From an uncultured Porphyromonadaceae bacterium (GTDB lineage: Bacteria > Bacteroidota > Bacteroidia > Bacteroidales > Muribaculaceae), in contig CABUIO010000003.1 in assembly GCA_902491625.1 (NCBI GenBank), positions 119,650 to 183,649 on the forward strand: DNA of 64,000 nt, in the 5' to 3' direction. Both the position numbers and the translations under genes were made by a program. Every line of letters starts with the position of its first letter. Within the stretch, counting starts at the first letter, position 1. Shown here piece by piece: positions 1 to 8,434 of the stretch. The notes beneath the pieces were generated by a model. That model made no database searches, was not told where the DNA came from, and saw nothing but the letters and a program-made list of their open reading frames with translations.

Positions 1-863
1 ACTCCGAAAGGACCGACGTATGGCATCTCGGAGCGCTGCAGAAAGATAGTCTTCAGCAAAGGTCTGAGGAGCTTCGGAATTACCTGAAGCTTATCGACAC
101 GAGTATATTTCGCAAGACCATCCAGTATCACGTCCTGCGGAGCCGCCACATTGCCTTTGTAGCGACCCTGAGAGTCTGTCTCAAACATCGAGAAACCTTT
201 GAAATAGACCTCACGCCCATCGGATTCCCACTCCGTGGCGAAGTCGCAGGCGTTGTCATACATCGGCTCAATCACGATACTTCCCTGACGCGCGATGCAC
301 TCCCTGATGCGGCGCAATCCCTGCTCGTAGTTTTCTTTGGTGACAACAAGGACGCCGCGTCCGCTGCTGCTCCACGGCATCTTGAGCATCACTCTACCAA
401 ATGCTATCATAAACTCTTTCGCTCCAAATCGGTCTGAAAACTCTTTGGGCCACATGAACTCATCTTCACCTGAATACTCACGTACCATAATTGCATTGCG
501 CCGGTGGGCAAGCATCCGCCAGCACGCAAGAGTCTCCTCCGAGGGAAGAAGCGTCTCGGGATAGCCCGAACGCGCAAGCATGGTGCGCAAAGAGAGATTC
601 CAGCCCCACGGCGATAAAGGTTCTTCCAGACCTTTAAGATCGGGAAGGCACAGCAAGCGAAGATCGGGACGTCGTTCGCTGATTTCGCGTAGAGCATGCT
701 TCTCAGGCTCATGGAGCATCAGAATGGCATCACCTTCGGAGGCATAGATTGCCGGAAGAAACATGTTGCGGCGCTCGAAACCGACGACGCTTTTCGGAGG
801 CGTATACATCCTCAGCCCGGAAGCCAGAGCCATGTCGGTAGACGGATTATATAGATGTATCAT
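1..863 (-). CDS. ATP-grasp-like conserved protein (3' end cut by window edge)
   Basis: An open frame runs on the minus strand from an ATG at 863 to the window edge, giving 287 visible codons and no stop, so the C-terminus is missing. The N-terminus (MIHLYNPSTDMALASG) has no signal peptide. At about residues 165-180 there is a lysine followed by a Ser/Gly-rich turn (KMPWSSSGRG). Some 30 residues later comes a VIEPMYD segment with acidic residues. This order resembles the nucleotide-binding loop and acidic strand of ATP-grasp ligases, but that reading is inference from pattern only and the substrate is unknown. It lies downstream of clpB on the same strand, separated by a hairpin, so it is probably transcribed separately. 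I recognise it as a Bacteroidales-type conserved protein without an assigned function. Confidence 0.7.
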   Translation of the reverse strand, partial: MIHLYNPSTDMALASGLRMYTPPKSVVGFERRNMFLPAIYASEGDAILMLHEPEKHALREISERRPDLRLLCLPDLKGLEEPLSPWGWNLSLRTMLARSGYPETLLPSEETLACWRMLAHRRNAIMVREYSGEDEFMWPKEFSDRFGAKEFMIAFGRVMLKMPWSSSGRGVLVVTKENYEQGLRRIRECIARQGSIVIEPMYDNACDFATEWESDGREVYFKGFSMFETDSQGRYKGNVAAPQDVILDGLAKYTRVDKLQVIPKLLRPLLKTIFLQRSEMPYVGPFG

Positions 864-869
864 AAACAA

Positions 870-896
870 AGCCGGAAAGGTTACACCTTCCCGGCT
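870..896 (-). terminator. Hairpin after clpB, just upstream of the next start codon
   Basis: A 12-bp stem (AGCCGGAAAGGT with ACCTTCCCGGCT, one mismatch that is G-U in RNA) encloses a 3-nt loop. On the minus strand it is followed by TTTGTTT, the layout of an intrinsic terminator for clpB. The T-rich tail abuts the ATG at 863, so the hairpin could instead lie in the leader of the downstream gene. Confidence 0.6.
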
Positions 897-897
897 G

Positions 898-905
898 CAA
901 ATATA
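898..905 (-). promoter_or_regulatory. Possible -7 element for the edge gene
   Basis: TATATTTG on the minus strand matches the Bacteroidetes -7 consensus TAnnTTTG and lies 35-42 bases before the ATG at 863. No TTG is seen at the expected upstream distance, so this is weak. If used, the transcript would begin inside or next to the hairpin at 870-896. Confidence 0.3.
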
Positions 906-921
906 AGAGGATTTTTTCGAT

Positions 922-3522
922 TTATTTCTTTTCGCCGTTGCGGAAGACAAGCTGATCCCCTTCGACGTCGATGGTGATGGGATGCTCCCTGTCGACCTTC
1001 TGGGCGAGAATGTCCTTCGACAGCTGATTGAGCACGAGGCGCTGGATCGTGCGTTTCACGGGACGCGCGCCGAATTCGGGATCGTAGCCGTCGTCGGCAA
1101 GGAGTTCCATGGCGGCGGGAGTGACGATAAGTTCCACTCCGTTGGAGGCCAGCATCTTCTGGACACCGCGAACCTGCAGGCGGACGATTTCGAGAATTTC
1201 CTTCTTGTCGAGAGGCGTGAACATGATGACCTCGTCGATTCGGTTGAGGAACTCGGGACGTATGGTCTGCTTGAGCATGTCCATGACATCCTGCTTGGTG
1301 CGTTCGATCGTCTCCACTCGATTCTCTTTCGTCATCTTGGCGAAATTCTCGCGGATGAGCGGCGAGCCCATGTTGGAGGTCATGATGATGATGGTGTTCT
1401 TGAAGTTGATGAAGCGGCCCTTGTTGTCGGTGAGGCGGCCGTCGTCGAGCACCTGAAGAAGGATATTGAAGACGTCGGGATTGGCTTTCTCGATCTCATC
1501 AAAGAGCACTACGCTGTAAGGTTTGCGGCGCACCGCCTCGGTGAGCTGTCCTCCCTCCTCGTATCCGACATATCCCGGAGGCGCTCCGACCAGTCGGCTC
1601 ACGGAATGCTTCTCCTGATATTCGCTCATGTCGATTCGGGTCATCATGTCCTCGTCGTCAAACAGATATTCGGCGAGCGCCTTGGCAAGTTCGGTCTTAC
1701 CGACACCGGTGGTTCCGAGGAAGATAAAGCTTCCGATAGGGCGCCGTGGATCGTTGAGTCCCGCACGGCTGCGGCGAACGGCGTCGCTCACGGCCTTGAT
1801 GGCATCATCCTGGCCGATGACTCTGCGGTGCAGTTCCTCTTCGAGATGGAGAAGTTTCTCCTTCTCGCTCTGAGCCATCTTCGTCACCGGGATTCCGGTC
1901 CAGCGGCTCACGATTTCTGCGATATCCTCGGCATCGACCTCCTCCTTTATCATGGCGCCGTCGCCCTGAAGAGTATTCAGACGTTCCTGGATTTTCTTGT
2001 TTTCGGCTTCTTTTTCCTTGATCTTGCTGTATCGGATTTCGGCGACTTTCGCATAGTCGCCCTCGCGCTCGGCGCGGTCTGCCTCGAATGTAAGCTGCTC
2101 AATATCGATCTTGTTCTGCTGTATCTTGTCGATCTCGGCTTTCTCGGCTTTCCATTTGGCCTTTAGAGACTTCTCCTCGTCACGAAGGTTGGCAAGGTCT
2201 TCGTCAATTTCCTTCAGCTTATATTTGTCGCCTTCGCGTTTCAGAGCCTCGCGTTCGATTTCAAGCTGCTGGATCTTGCGCGACGCCTCGTCGAGCGCCT
2301 GCGGCATGGAGTCCATCTCCAGACGCAACTTCGATGCAGCCTCGTCAATAAGGTCGATGGCCTTGTCAGGGAGAAAACGATCGGTGATATAGCGCACCGA
2401 GAGCTGCACGGCGGCGATGATGGCCTCGTCTTTGATCCTCACCTTGTGGTGGTTTTCGTAGCGCTCCTTCAGGCCGCGGAGAATCGAGATTGCGGACAGC
2501 TCGTCCGGCTCGTCGACCATTACCTTCTGGAAACGGCGCTCAAGAGCCTTGTCTTTTTCAAAATATTTCTGATACTCATCGAGTGTTGTGGCACCGATAC
2601 TGCGAAGTTCGCCACGTGCGAGCGCAGGCTTGAGGATGTTGGCGGCATCCATGGCGCCCTCACCCTTTCCGGCTCCTACAAGAGTGTGGATCTCGTCGAT
2701 GAAAAGGATGATCTCGCCATCACTCTGAGTGACCTCGTTGACGATAGCTTTCAGACGTTCCTCAAATTCACCTTTATATTTGGCTCCCGCCACAAGCGCT
2801 CCCATGTCGAGCGAATAGATCTGTTTCGATTTCAGGTTCTCGGGTACGTCTCCGCGCACGATACGGTGGGCGAGGCCTTCGGCGATGGCGGTCTTTCCGG
2901 TTCCCGGTTCGCCGACAAGCATAGGATTGTTCTTTGTCCTTCGGCTCAGGATCTGGAGCACACGGCGGATCTCCTCGTCTCGTCCGATGACAGGATCGAG
3001 CTTACCCTCGCGGGCGCGGTCATTGAGATTTATGGCATATTTCGAAAGAGCCTGATAGGATTCCTCGGCCGACTGTCCGGTGACTTTGTTGCCCTTGCGA
3101 AGCTCATCGATGGCTGCCTGCAACCCTTTCTCCGTCATGCCGGCGTCTTTCAGCAGTTGCGAGGCTTTGCACTTGGTGAGCAGAATACCCATAAGCATGG
3201 CCTCGACCGAGACATATTCGTCGCCCTGACGTTTGCTGTAATCCACTGCTTTCTGCAGGGCGTCGTTGCTCTCGCGGCTGAGCACCACGTCGGCGCCGGA
3301 CACCTTCGGTAAAGTGGCGATCTCGCGGTCGAGCTGCTGAGTCAGCATGGCGGCGGTCAGACCGAGTTTCTGGAAAATGAAATTCACAATAGTCTCACTT
3401 TCAGAAACGATGGCCTTGAGAAGGTGCAACGGCTCGATCTGCTGCTGTCCTTTCTGACGCGTCAGCTCGATGGCCTTCTGCACGACCTCCTGCGATTTAA
3501 TTGTAAAGTTGTTGAAGTTCAT
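922..3522 (-). CDS. clpB: ATP-dependent disaggregase ClpB
   Basis: This 866-residue protein has the full ClpB plan: a double Clp N-domain (about 1-145), a first AAA+ module with Walker A GEPGTGKT (204-211), a coiled-coil middle domain (about 410-525) rich in Glu/Lys, and a second AAA+ module with Walker A GTTGVGKT followed by the C-terminal domain. The length matches the family (about 860). ClpB is a cytoplasmic hexamer that threads aggregated protein with DnaK help. The middle domain separates it from ClpA and ClpC. The start (MNFNNFTIKSQEVVQKA) is the usual one. No Bacteroidetes -7 box is evident in the 230 bp upstream, which may mean heat-shock or other control. It is monocistronic by position, with a hairpin at 870-896. 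Confidence 0.97.
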   Translation of the reverse strand: MNFNNFTIKSQEVVQKAIELTRQKGQQQIEPLHLLKAIVSESETIVNFIFQKLGLTAAMLTQQLDREIATLPKVSGADVVLSRESNDALQKAVDYSKRQGDEYVSVEAMLMGILLTKCKASQLLKDAGMTEKGLQAAIDELRKGNKVTGQSAEESYQALSKYAINLNDRAREGKLDPVIGRDEEIRRVLQILSRRTKNNPMLVGEPGTGKTAIAEGLAHRIVRGDVPENLKSKQIYSLDMGALVAGAKYKGEFEERLKAIVNEVTQSDGEIILFIDEIHTLVGAGKGEGAMDAANILKPALARGELRSIGATTLDEYQKYFEKDKALERRFQKVMVDEPDELSAISILRGLKERYENHHKVRIKDEAIIAAVQLSVRYITDRFLPDKAIDLIDEAASKLRLEMDSMPQALDEASRKIQQLEIEREALKREGDKYKLKEIDEDLANLRDEEKSLKAKWKAEKAEIDKIQQNKIDIEQLTFEADRAEREGDYAKVAEIRYSKIKEKEAENKKIQERLNTLQGDGAMIKEEVDAEDIAEIVSRWTGIPVTKMAQSEKEKLLHLEEELHRRVIGQDDAIKAVSDAVRRSRAGLNDPRRPIGSFIFLGTTGVGKTELAKALAEYLFDDEDMMTRIDMSEYQEKHSVSRLVGAPPGYVGYEEGGQLTEAVRRKPYSVVLFDEIEKANPDVFNILLQVLDDGRLTDNKGRFINFKNTIIIMTSNMGSPLIRENFAKMTKENRVETIERTKQDVMDMLKQTIRPEFLNRIDEVIMFTPLDKKEILEIVRLQVRGVQKMLASNGVELIVTPAAMELLADDGYDPEFGARPVKRTIQRLVLNQLSKDILAQKVDREHPITIDVEGDQLVFRNGEKK

Positions 3523-3737
3523 AGTATCTGAGTTATATCAATAATTTCTTTCACTTGATGGAGAGAGAATCCTTATCTGAGGTAGTTTCTATGTTTTTAA
3601 CACTTCAGCATTTAAAAAGTTGATTCCGGCATGTTGTATACGTCTACATATCCTCTTGGCTTAAGTCAAAAGTCATATGATGGCATCCTAATTATGTTAA
3701 TCTATGTTGAATCGCAATCCTTGTGACACGCTTTTAC

Positions 3738-3745
3738 TATCTTTG
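3738..3745 (+). promoter_or_regulatory. -7 element before TPR gene
   Basis: TATCTTTG matches TAnnTTTG and ends 8 bases before the ATG at 3754, which would give a very short leader. No TTG lies at 19-21 bp upstream; the nearest is at 14 bp. A partial match only. Confidence 0.4.
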
Positions 3746-3753
3746 CCGACGAA

Positions 3754-4587
3754 ATGAGACACCTTACTTTTGCAATGATTCTGCTCGCGGGCATGCTTCT
3801 CTCAGCCCATGCACATTCGCTGAACAGCGAGCGATATATGAGATATGTCGAAAAGGCCGACTCTCTCGTCGGCGCCGAACGCTGGGAGGAAGCCGAGAAA
3901 TGTCTGCGACTTGCCCTTCACACCGAACCTGCGAATCCGGGTAATCAGCTGCTGCTCACCAACATGGGCATGATTCTCACGGCTCAGGGTAAATATGGCG
4001 AGGCTATCAGCCATCTTGACGTTGCACTCTCGCTCAATCCGCGATCGTTCCTCGCATTGAAACGACGCGGCATCGCTTATTCCGCCATGCGGCAGATGGA
4101 CGACGCCGCCGACAATTTTACTCAGGCACTTGCCATCGACTCCCTCGACACCGATGTGAGATGTCTTCGCGCCACGGTCTACGCATGTACCGACAGACTC
4201 GACTCCGCAATGGCCGACTACAACCGCGTCCTCACGACAGACCGCAACAACGTCATCGCACTGGAAGGAATGGCCGCATGTCTTATCTCGAGAGGAAGCC
4301 ATGACGAGGCACTCCCATTTCTCAACCGGCTTATTGAACAGAAACCGGAAGCAGATCATCTGTTCACACGAGGACTCGCCTACGCTCGACTCGGACGACT
4401 GACGGAAGCCACAGAAGACGCCTCAGAAGGACTTCTCATGGATCCTTCGAGCGGCAACCTATGGCTATTGCGTGCATACATCGAAAAGATCACCTACCGA
4501 CTCAACGAGGCCAAGAGTTCCTTACATAAGGCCCACCGCTACGGATGTGACCGCGATCTCGAATATCAGCTCCTCCCCGACCTATAA
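3754..4587 (+). CDS. Exported tetratricopeptide-repeat protein
   Basis: A 277-residue protein beginning with a signal peptide (MRHLTFAMILLAGMLLSAHA, cleavage likely near residue 20). The rest is a series of about six helical TPR units, each with the small/aromatic pattern of the motif, for example the segments around YGEAISHLDVALSLNP and MDDAADNFTQALAID. TPRs are protein-protein scaffolds; here the protein would act in the periplasm or at the envelope. It is divergent from clpB and is followed by an 18-bp tandem repeat. No catalytic domain is seen and the partner is unknown. Confidence 0.85.
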   Translation: MRHLTFAMILLAGMLLSAHAHSLNSERYMRYVEKADSLVGAERWEEAEKCLRLALHTEPANPGNQLLLTNMGMILTAQGKYGEAISHLDVALSLNPRSFLALKRRGIAYSAMRQMDDAADNFTQALAIDSLDTDVRCLRATVYACTDRLDSAMADYNRVLTTDRNNVIALEGMAACLISRGSHDEALPFLNRLIEQKPEADHLFTRGLAYARLGRLTEATEDASEGLLMDPSSGNLWLLRAYIEKITYRLNEAKSSLHKAHRYGCDRDLEYQLLPDL

Positions 4588-4614
4588 AACTTATAAGATT
4601 TATAGGACTTATTG

Positions 4615-4667
4615 GGCCTATTAGTCTATTTGGCCTATTAGTCTTATTTGGCCTATCAGTCTTATTT
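4615..4667 (+). repeat. 18-bp tandem repeat, three units
   Basis: Three consecutive units of GGCCTATTAGTCTTATTT occur (first unit 17 bp, third with one T-to-C change), preceded by a degenerate stretch from about 4588. The array begins 27 bp after the stop of the TPR gene. A related motif on the opposite strand lies at 57965-57999. Unit length and lack of spacers exclude CRISPR. Confidence 0.85.
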
Positions 4668-4749
4668 GGCAGCCGAAAAAACTTTCGGGGGCAATCCGCT
4701 GAGTCTCTGACTGTAATATCCAAGGGGCAATTTTTAACAGTTTTCGCTG

Positions 4750-4780
4750 TTGCCAATCCCGATTTTTGGTTGTATCTTTG
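4750..4780 (+). promoter_or_regulatory. Promoter of the HU/SPOR gene
   Basis: TTG (4750-4752), 20 bp, TATCTTTG (4773-4780): a full match to the Bacteroidetes sigma-ABfr consensus. Transcription would start near 4787, about 70 bases before the ATG at 4856. Confidence 0.75.
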
Positions 4781-4855
4781 TGCTCGTGAAAGGCGAACGA
4801 GCGCCATACACAAATAGATGTGCATGACTTTTCCGACATCGCAAAACGATTAATA

Positions 4856-5809
4856 ATGAACAATTTGACTCTTCATATCGAGTATCTGCTCCGGCATCAT
4901 GACTGCGTCATCATGCCGGGAGTCGGCGCGTTTATGAAGAGATATCGCGAAGCGTCGGTCAGAGAAGACGGAACGCTCCTTCCGCCCGCTACGGAAGTGT
5001 CGTTCAATGCGTCGATCCAAAGCAACGACGGACTCCTCGCCCACTCCCTCATGCGCCGCAATGGTTCGACTTTCGAAGAAGCCAAAGCGCTCATGACGGA
5101 GATGATCGAGGATCTCAAGCTCCGGCTTAAGGATGACCGCGAACTCTCGTTCGGCAAGCTCGGTGTCCTTTCGATGGGAGAGGATGACAAGATCTGTTTC
5201 TCCCCTTTCGCCATATCCGGCTTCGGGTCTTTCCGCGCCATCAGCGCCGAGGAACCGCAGCAGACGAAAACTGCCGCCGCTGCCGACGAAGTTTCCGAGA
5301 CTGCGGGTGAACGCAGATTCGACACACGCCGCAATTTCTACATCGCCATCAACAAGCGATTCGCACGTGTGGCCGCAGTGCTCTGCTTTGTTGTTGCAGC
5401 AGCATCGACATTTGTGGTGCCAAGTATGCGGATGACAGATTATTCCGATTTCCAGCGTGCTTCGGTAATGCCCATGGACTGGGCGTCCAAAACTCCTTCG
5501 GCCATTGCCCCCGACACTACAAAGACAACAGAAACCGCATCTGCCATCGAAGTAGAAACTACATCCGAAGCAGACAACGATTCACATTCTTTCTATCTGA
5601 TTGTCGCAACCTTCAAAACAACCGAAGAATGCGAAAGCTTCATTGCCTCGCAGCCTTCCGATATAGCCGGGGAACTGAAAATCAAGGCCGGCAAGAAGGT
5701 GAACCGCGTGTATTACGCCTCCTCCGACAGCCGCGAAGAACTCTCGGAGATCATGAAGGACAATGGCTTCCGCGCCTCATATTCCCAGGCATGGATCTGG
5801 GAAGCTTGA
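4856..5809 (+). CDS. HU-CCDC81 and SPOR domain membrane protein
   Basis: A 317-residue protein. Residues 1-115 (MNNLTLHIEYLLRHHDCVIMPG onward) match the prokaryotic HU-CCDC81 domain, which typically opens with this motif. I therefore chose the ATG at 4856 over an in-frame GTG at 4820. A membrane segment lies at about 169-189. An Ala/Thr/Glu-rich linker follows, then a SPOR domain (about 242-317, starting HSFYLIVATF). SPOR domains bind denuded peptidoglycan glycans, so a role at the cell wall or division site is likely, with the HU part cytoplasmic. It has its own promoter at 4750-4780 and precedes a small DUF4491 gene by 30 bp. Confidence 0.88.
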   Translation: MNNLTLHIEYLLRHHDCVIMPGVGAFMKRYREASVREDGTLLPPATEVSFNASIQSNDGLLAHSLMRRNGSTFEEAKALMTEMIEDLKLRLKDDRELSFGKLGVLSMGEDDKICFSPFAISGFGSFRAISAEEPQQTKTAAAADEVSETAGERRFDTRRNFYIAINKRFARVAAVLCFVVAAASTFVVPSMRMTDYSDFQRASVMPMDWASKTPSAIAPDTTKTTETASAIEVETTSEADNDSHSFYLIVATFKTTEECESFIASQPSDIAGELKIKAGKKVNRVYYASSDSREELSEIMKDNGFRASYSQAWIWEA

Positions 5810-5839
5810 TCCGGATTTCCCATATCACAATCCCACGAC

Positions 5840-6172
5840 ATGAAATTTCTTGAACTTTACAACCTTACCGGAGTAGCCATCGGGCTGCTCTCGTTTCTGA
5901 TCATAGGCATCTTCCATCCGATAGTCGTCAAATGCGAGTACTATTTCACCGCGAAATGCAGATGGTGGTTCGTGGTCGCGGGAATTATAGGCGTTGCGGC
6001 CTCGATCCTCGTCAACTCCTTTTTCTGGTCGACGCTGCTTGCCGTCCTCGCTTTCTCCTCGCTATGGTCGGCCAAGGAGATAAAGGAACAGGAGGAAAGG
6101 GTGCATAAAGGATGGTTCCCGCGCAATCCAAAGCGCCGCTACTACTGGGACTCTCCCGAATCAGAAGAATAA
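5840..6172 (+). CDS. DUF4491 family small membrane protein
   Basis: A 110-residue protein with three hydrophobic segments (about 8-28, 42-62 and 63-78). Its N-terminal half contains the FLIIGIFHPIVVKCEYYF stretch typical of DUF4491. The tail is basic and aromatic (WFPRNPKRRYYWD). Function is unknown. It follows the HU/SPOR gene by 30 bp on the same strand and is probably cotranscribed. Convergent fumarase follows after a shared hairpin. Confidence 0.8.
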   Translation: MKFLELYNLTGVAIGLLSFLIIGIFHPIVVKCEYYFTAKCRWWFVVAGIIGVAASILVNSFFWSTLLAVLAFSSLWSAKEIKEQEERVHKGWFPRNPKRRYYWDSPESEE

Positions 6173-6189
6173 TCAGCTGCAACAACGCA

Positions 6190-6225
6190 CAAAAAAACGG
6201 ATGTATCCGCCAAGGACACATCCGT
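6190..6225 (-). terminator. Terminator between DUF4491 gene and fumarase
   Basis: An 8-bp stem ACGGATGT (6197-6204) with ACATCCGT (6218-6225) and a 13-nt loop. On the minus strand a run of seven T follows, an intrinsic terminator for fumarase. On the plus strand the downstream T content is weaker (TTATTTATTT at 6231-6240), so it may also serve the opposing unit. Confidence 0.8.
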
Positions 6226-6246
6226 CTCACTTATTTATTTAGGTTG

Positions 6247-7899
6247 TTATTTGCTCTCTAAGTTGCAGACAGTGCATGTAGGCTTGATCTGCTTGAAGAA
6301 ATCGTTGCCCTTGTTGTCTACAAGAATGAAAGCAGGGAAGTCTTCGACCTCGATTTTCCAGATTGCTTCCATGCCAAGTTCGGGATATTCGAGTAGCTCG
6401 ACATTCTTGATGGAGTTCTTGGCAAGGATAGCCGCCGGACCACCGATTGAGCCAAGATAGAAACCGCCGTGCTTCTTGCATGCGTCCGTCACCTGCTGGC
6501 TACGGTTGCCCTTGGCGATCATCACCATGCTGCCGCCGGCTGCCTGGAACTGGTCGACATAGGGATCCATGCGTCCTGCCGTCGTCGGGCCGAACGAACC
6601 GCTGGCGTAGCCCTCAGGTTTCTTGGCGGGGCCTGCGTAGTAGATGGGATGGTTCTTGAGATATTCAGGCATCGGCTCGCCCTTGTCGAGGCGCTCCTTG
6701 ATCTTGGCGTGTGCGATGTCGCGCCCCACGATGATTGTGCCGTTGAGCGAAAGGCGCGTGCTCACGGGATATTTGTCGAGGTCGGCAAGAATCTCCTTCA
6801 TCGGACGGTTGAGGTCGATCTTCACGACCTCGCCCTCACCGGCGTTGCGGAGTTCCTCGGGGATAAGCTCGCCGGGGAACTCGTCGAGTTTCTCAACCCA
6901 GATACCGTCCTTGTTGATCTTGGCCTTGATGTTGCGGTCGGCAGAGCAGCTGACGCCCATGCCCACAGGACAGCTTGCACCGTGGCGCGGCATACGGATC
7001 ACGCGGATGTCGTGTGCGAAATATTTGCCGCCGAACTGAGCGCCGAGGCCGAGGCAGTGAGCGGCTTCGAGAAGTTCTTTCTCAAGCGCGACGTCGCGGA
7101 AAGCGTGGCCGTATTCGTTACCCTCGGTGGGAAGATTGTCGTAATATTTCACAGAAGCCTTCTTCACGGCAGCGAGGTTGGCCTCGGCCGATGTGCCACC
7201 GATCACGAACGCGATGTGGTAGGGAGGACACGCGGCAGTGCCGAGAGTCTTCATCTTCTCGATCAGGAAAGGCACAAGGGTCTTGGGATTGAGGATTGCC
7301 TTTGTCTCCTGATATAGATATGTCTTGTTGGCCGAACCGCCGCCCTTTGCCACGAAAAGAAACTTGTATTCGTCACCTTCGGTGGCATGTATCTCGATCT
7401 GAGCCGGGAGGTTGCATCCGGTGTTCACCTCGTCATACATGTTGAGCGGAGCGTTCTGCGAATAGCGCAGATTGTTCTCGGTGTAAGTCTTGTAGATACC
7501 TTCGGAGATCTTCTCCTCGTCGTCGCATCCCGTCCATACCTGCTGACCCTTGTAGGCGGCGCAGATGGCCGTGCCTGTGTCCTGGCAGAAAGGAAGGACA
7601 CCCTTGGCAGCGATCTCGGCGTTGCGGAGCATCGTAAGAGCCACGAACTTGTCGTTGTCGCTTGCCTGCGGATCGTGGAGAATCTTGGCCACCATCTCGT
7701 TGTGCTCGCGACGAAGCATGAACGAATCGTTGTGGGAGCAGACATTGGCTATAAGTGTAAGAGCCTCAGGGTCAACCACGAGCATCTCATGGCCGTTCCA
7801 GTTCTCGGTCTTGACGTAGTCCTTGGTCACGAGCTGATACTCAGTGGTGTCGGGACCGAGGGGGAACATCTCCTGATAATGAAAAGGTTTTGTTGCCAT
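6247..7899 (-). CDS. Fumarate hydratase class I (iron-sulfur)
   Basis: A 550-residue protein of the FumA/FumB class, which interconverts fumarate and malate using an oxygen-sensitive 4Fe-4S cluster. N-terminal catalytic and C-terminal beta domains are present in one chain. Cysteines in the contexts PFCQDTG, TAACPPYHIAFVIGG and SCPVGMGVSC match the three cluster ligands. The C-terminal half holds GSFGPTTAGRMDPYVDQFQ, also characteristic. The length agrees with the family (about 548). In Bacteroidales this enzyme belongs to the reductive branch leading to succinate. It is a single-gene unit with its own promoter (7934-7963) and terminator (6190-6225). Confidence 0.96.
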   Translation of the reverse strand: MATKPFHYQEMFPLGPDTTEYQLVTKDYVKTENWNGHEMLVVDPEALTLIANVCSHNDSFMLRREHNEMVAKILHDPQASDNDKFVALTMLRNAEIAAKGVLPFCQDTGTAICAAYKGQQVWTGCDDEEKISEGIYKTYTENNLRYSQNAPLNMYDEVNTGCNLPAQIEIHATEGDEYKFLFVAKGGGSANKTYLYQETKAILNPKTLVPFLIEKMKTLGTAACPPYHIAFVIGGTSAEANLAAVKKASVKYYDNLPTEGNEYGHAFRDVALEKELLEAAHCLGLGAQFGGKYFAHDIRVIRMPRHGASCPVGMGVSCSADRNIKAKINKDGIWVEKLDEFPGELIPEELRNAGEGEVVKIDLNRPMKEILADLDKYPVSTRLSLNGTIIVGRDIAHAKIKERLDKGEPMPEYLKNHPIYYAGPAKKPEGYASGSFGPTTAGRMDPYVDQFQAAGGSMVMIAKGNRSQQVTDACKKHGGFYLGSIGGPAAILAKNSIKNVELLEYPELGMEAIWKIEVEDFPAFILVDNKGNDFFKQIKPTCTVCNLESK

Positions 7900-7933
7900 C
7901 TTGGAAATTAGATTAAAGTTGTTTCTTTAGCTG

Positions 7934-7963
7934 CAAAGTTAATATTTTATTGTCTCACCACAA
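7934..7963 (-). promoter_or_regulatory. Fumarase promoter
   Basis: On the minus strand TTG (7963-7961), 19 bp, TAACTTTG (7941-7934): a full Bacteroidetes consensus. Transcription would start near 7927, about 28 bases before the ATG at 7899. Confidence 0.78.
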
Positions 7964-8375
7964 ACCAATTCGCCCATAAAATCCGCCACATCAACGCTTC
8001 CCACACAAGAAAAGCCTCTTCGACTTCTATATTAAGGTTGCGAACCATGGGGAACCATAACGAACCATCAATTATCAAACAATAAGGAACAATGTAGAAC
8101 AAGGAACTGTGTCTTAAGCGCCGAAACTCCCGCCTGTCCACCATCGCCTTATATTTGACGCAGTTTCTTTATATCTGTGAATCTGTTAAAGAAACTAAAG
8201 ACATCGCGAGGAGCGGCAGGGAGGTAAAGCTACATTCCGAAGACAATCAGAGTGTGTTTTTCCCTCTTTATCTCAGCCGATAAAGACTCTTTTCGCGTTT
8301 TGGAAAGAGACATTGCACCGAGTTATTTCGTTTAACATTTTTTGAAGTTTGAGGACTGCCACGGCGCTGTCCAAT
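7964..8375. other. Intergenic region between divergent promoters
   Basis: This stretch of 412 bp separates the fumarase promoter and the amidase-operon promoter. It has a 65-codon minus-strand frame (7947-8144) with no family resemblance, no signal and no start context, which I do not accept as a gene. The only structure seen is the phased GAACCAT repeat at 8042-8068. Confidence 0.6.
8042..8068. repeat. Three GAACCAT repeats with exact 10-bp period
   Basis: GAACCAT occurs at 8042-8048, 8052-8058 and 8062-8068, one helical turn apart. Looser GAACAAT and GAACAAG copies follow to about 8103. The spacing suits protein binding on one DNA face, but no regulator is identified. Confidence 0.6.
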
Positions 8376-8406
8376 TTGTGGCTCACGGCAATTTTAGCTA
8401 TATTTG
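8376..8406 (+). promoter_or_regulatory. Promoter of the cell-wall turnover operon
   Basis: TTG (8376-8378), 20 bp, TATATTTG (8399-8406). The predicted start near 8413 is about 22 bases before the ATG at 8435. This promoter argues against the upstream in-frame start at 8342. Confidence 0.75.
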
Positions 8407-8434
8407 CAACTCTAATCCATTCAACAAATTCGTA

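Noticed and set aside
982..2166. Long open frame opposite clpB
   Set aside because: It is a mirror of clpB codon bias on the other strand; composition is Leu/Asp/His-rich with no family features.
4615..4667. CRISPR array
   Set aside because: Units are contiguous with no spacers, only three in number, and no cas gene is near.
7947..8144. 65-codon minus-strand frame
   Set aside because: It covers the fumarase promoter region and has no recognisable protein features.
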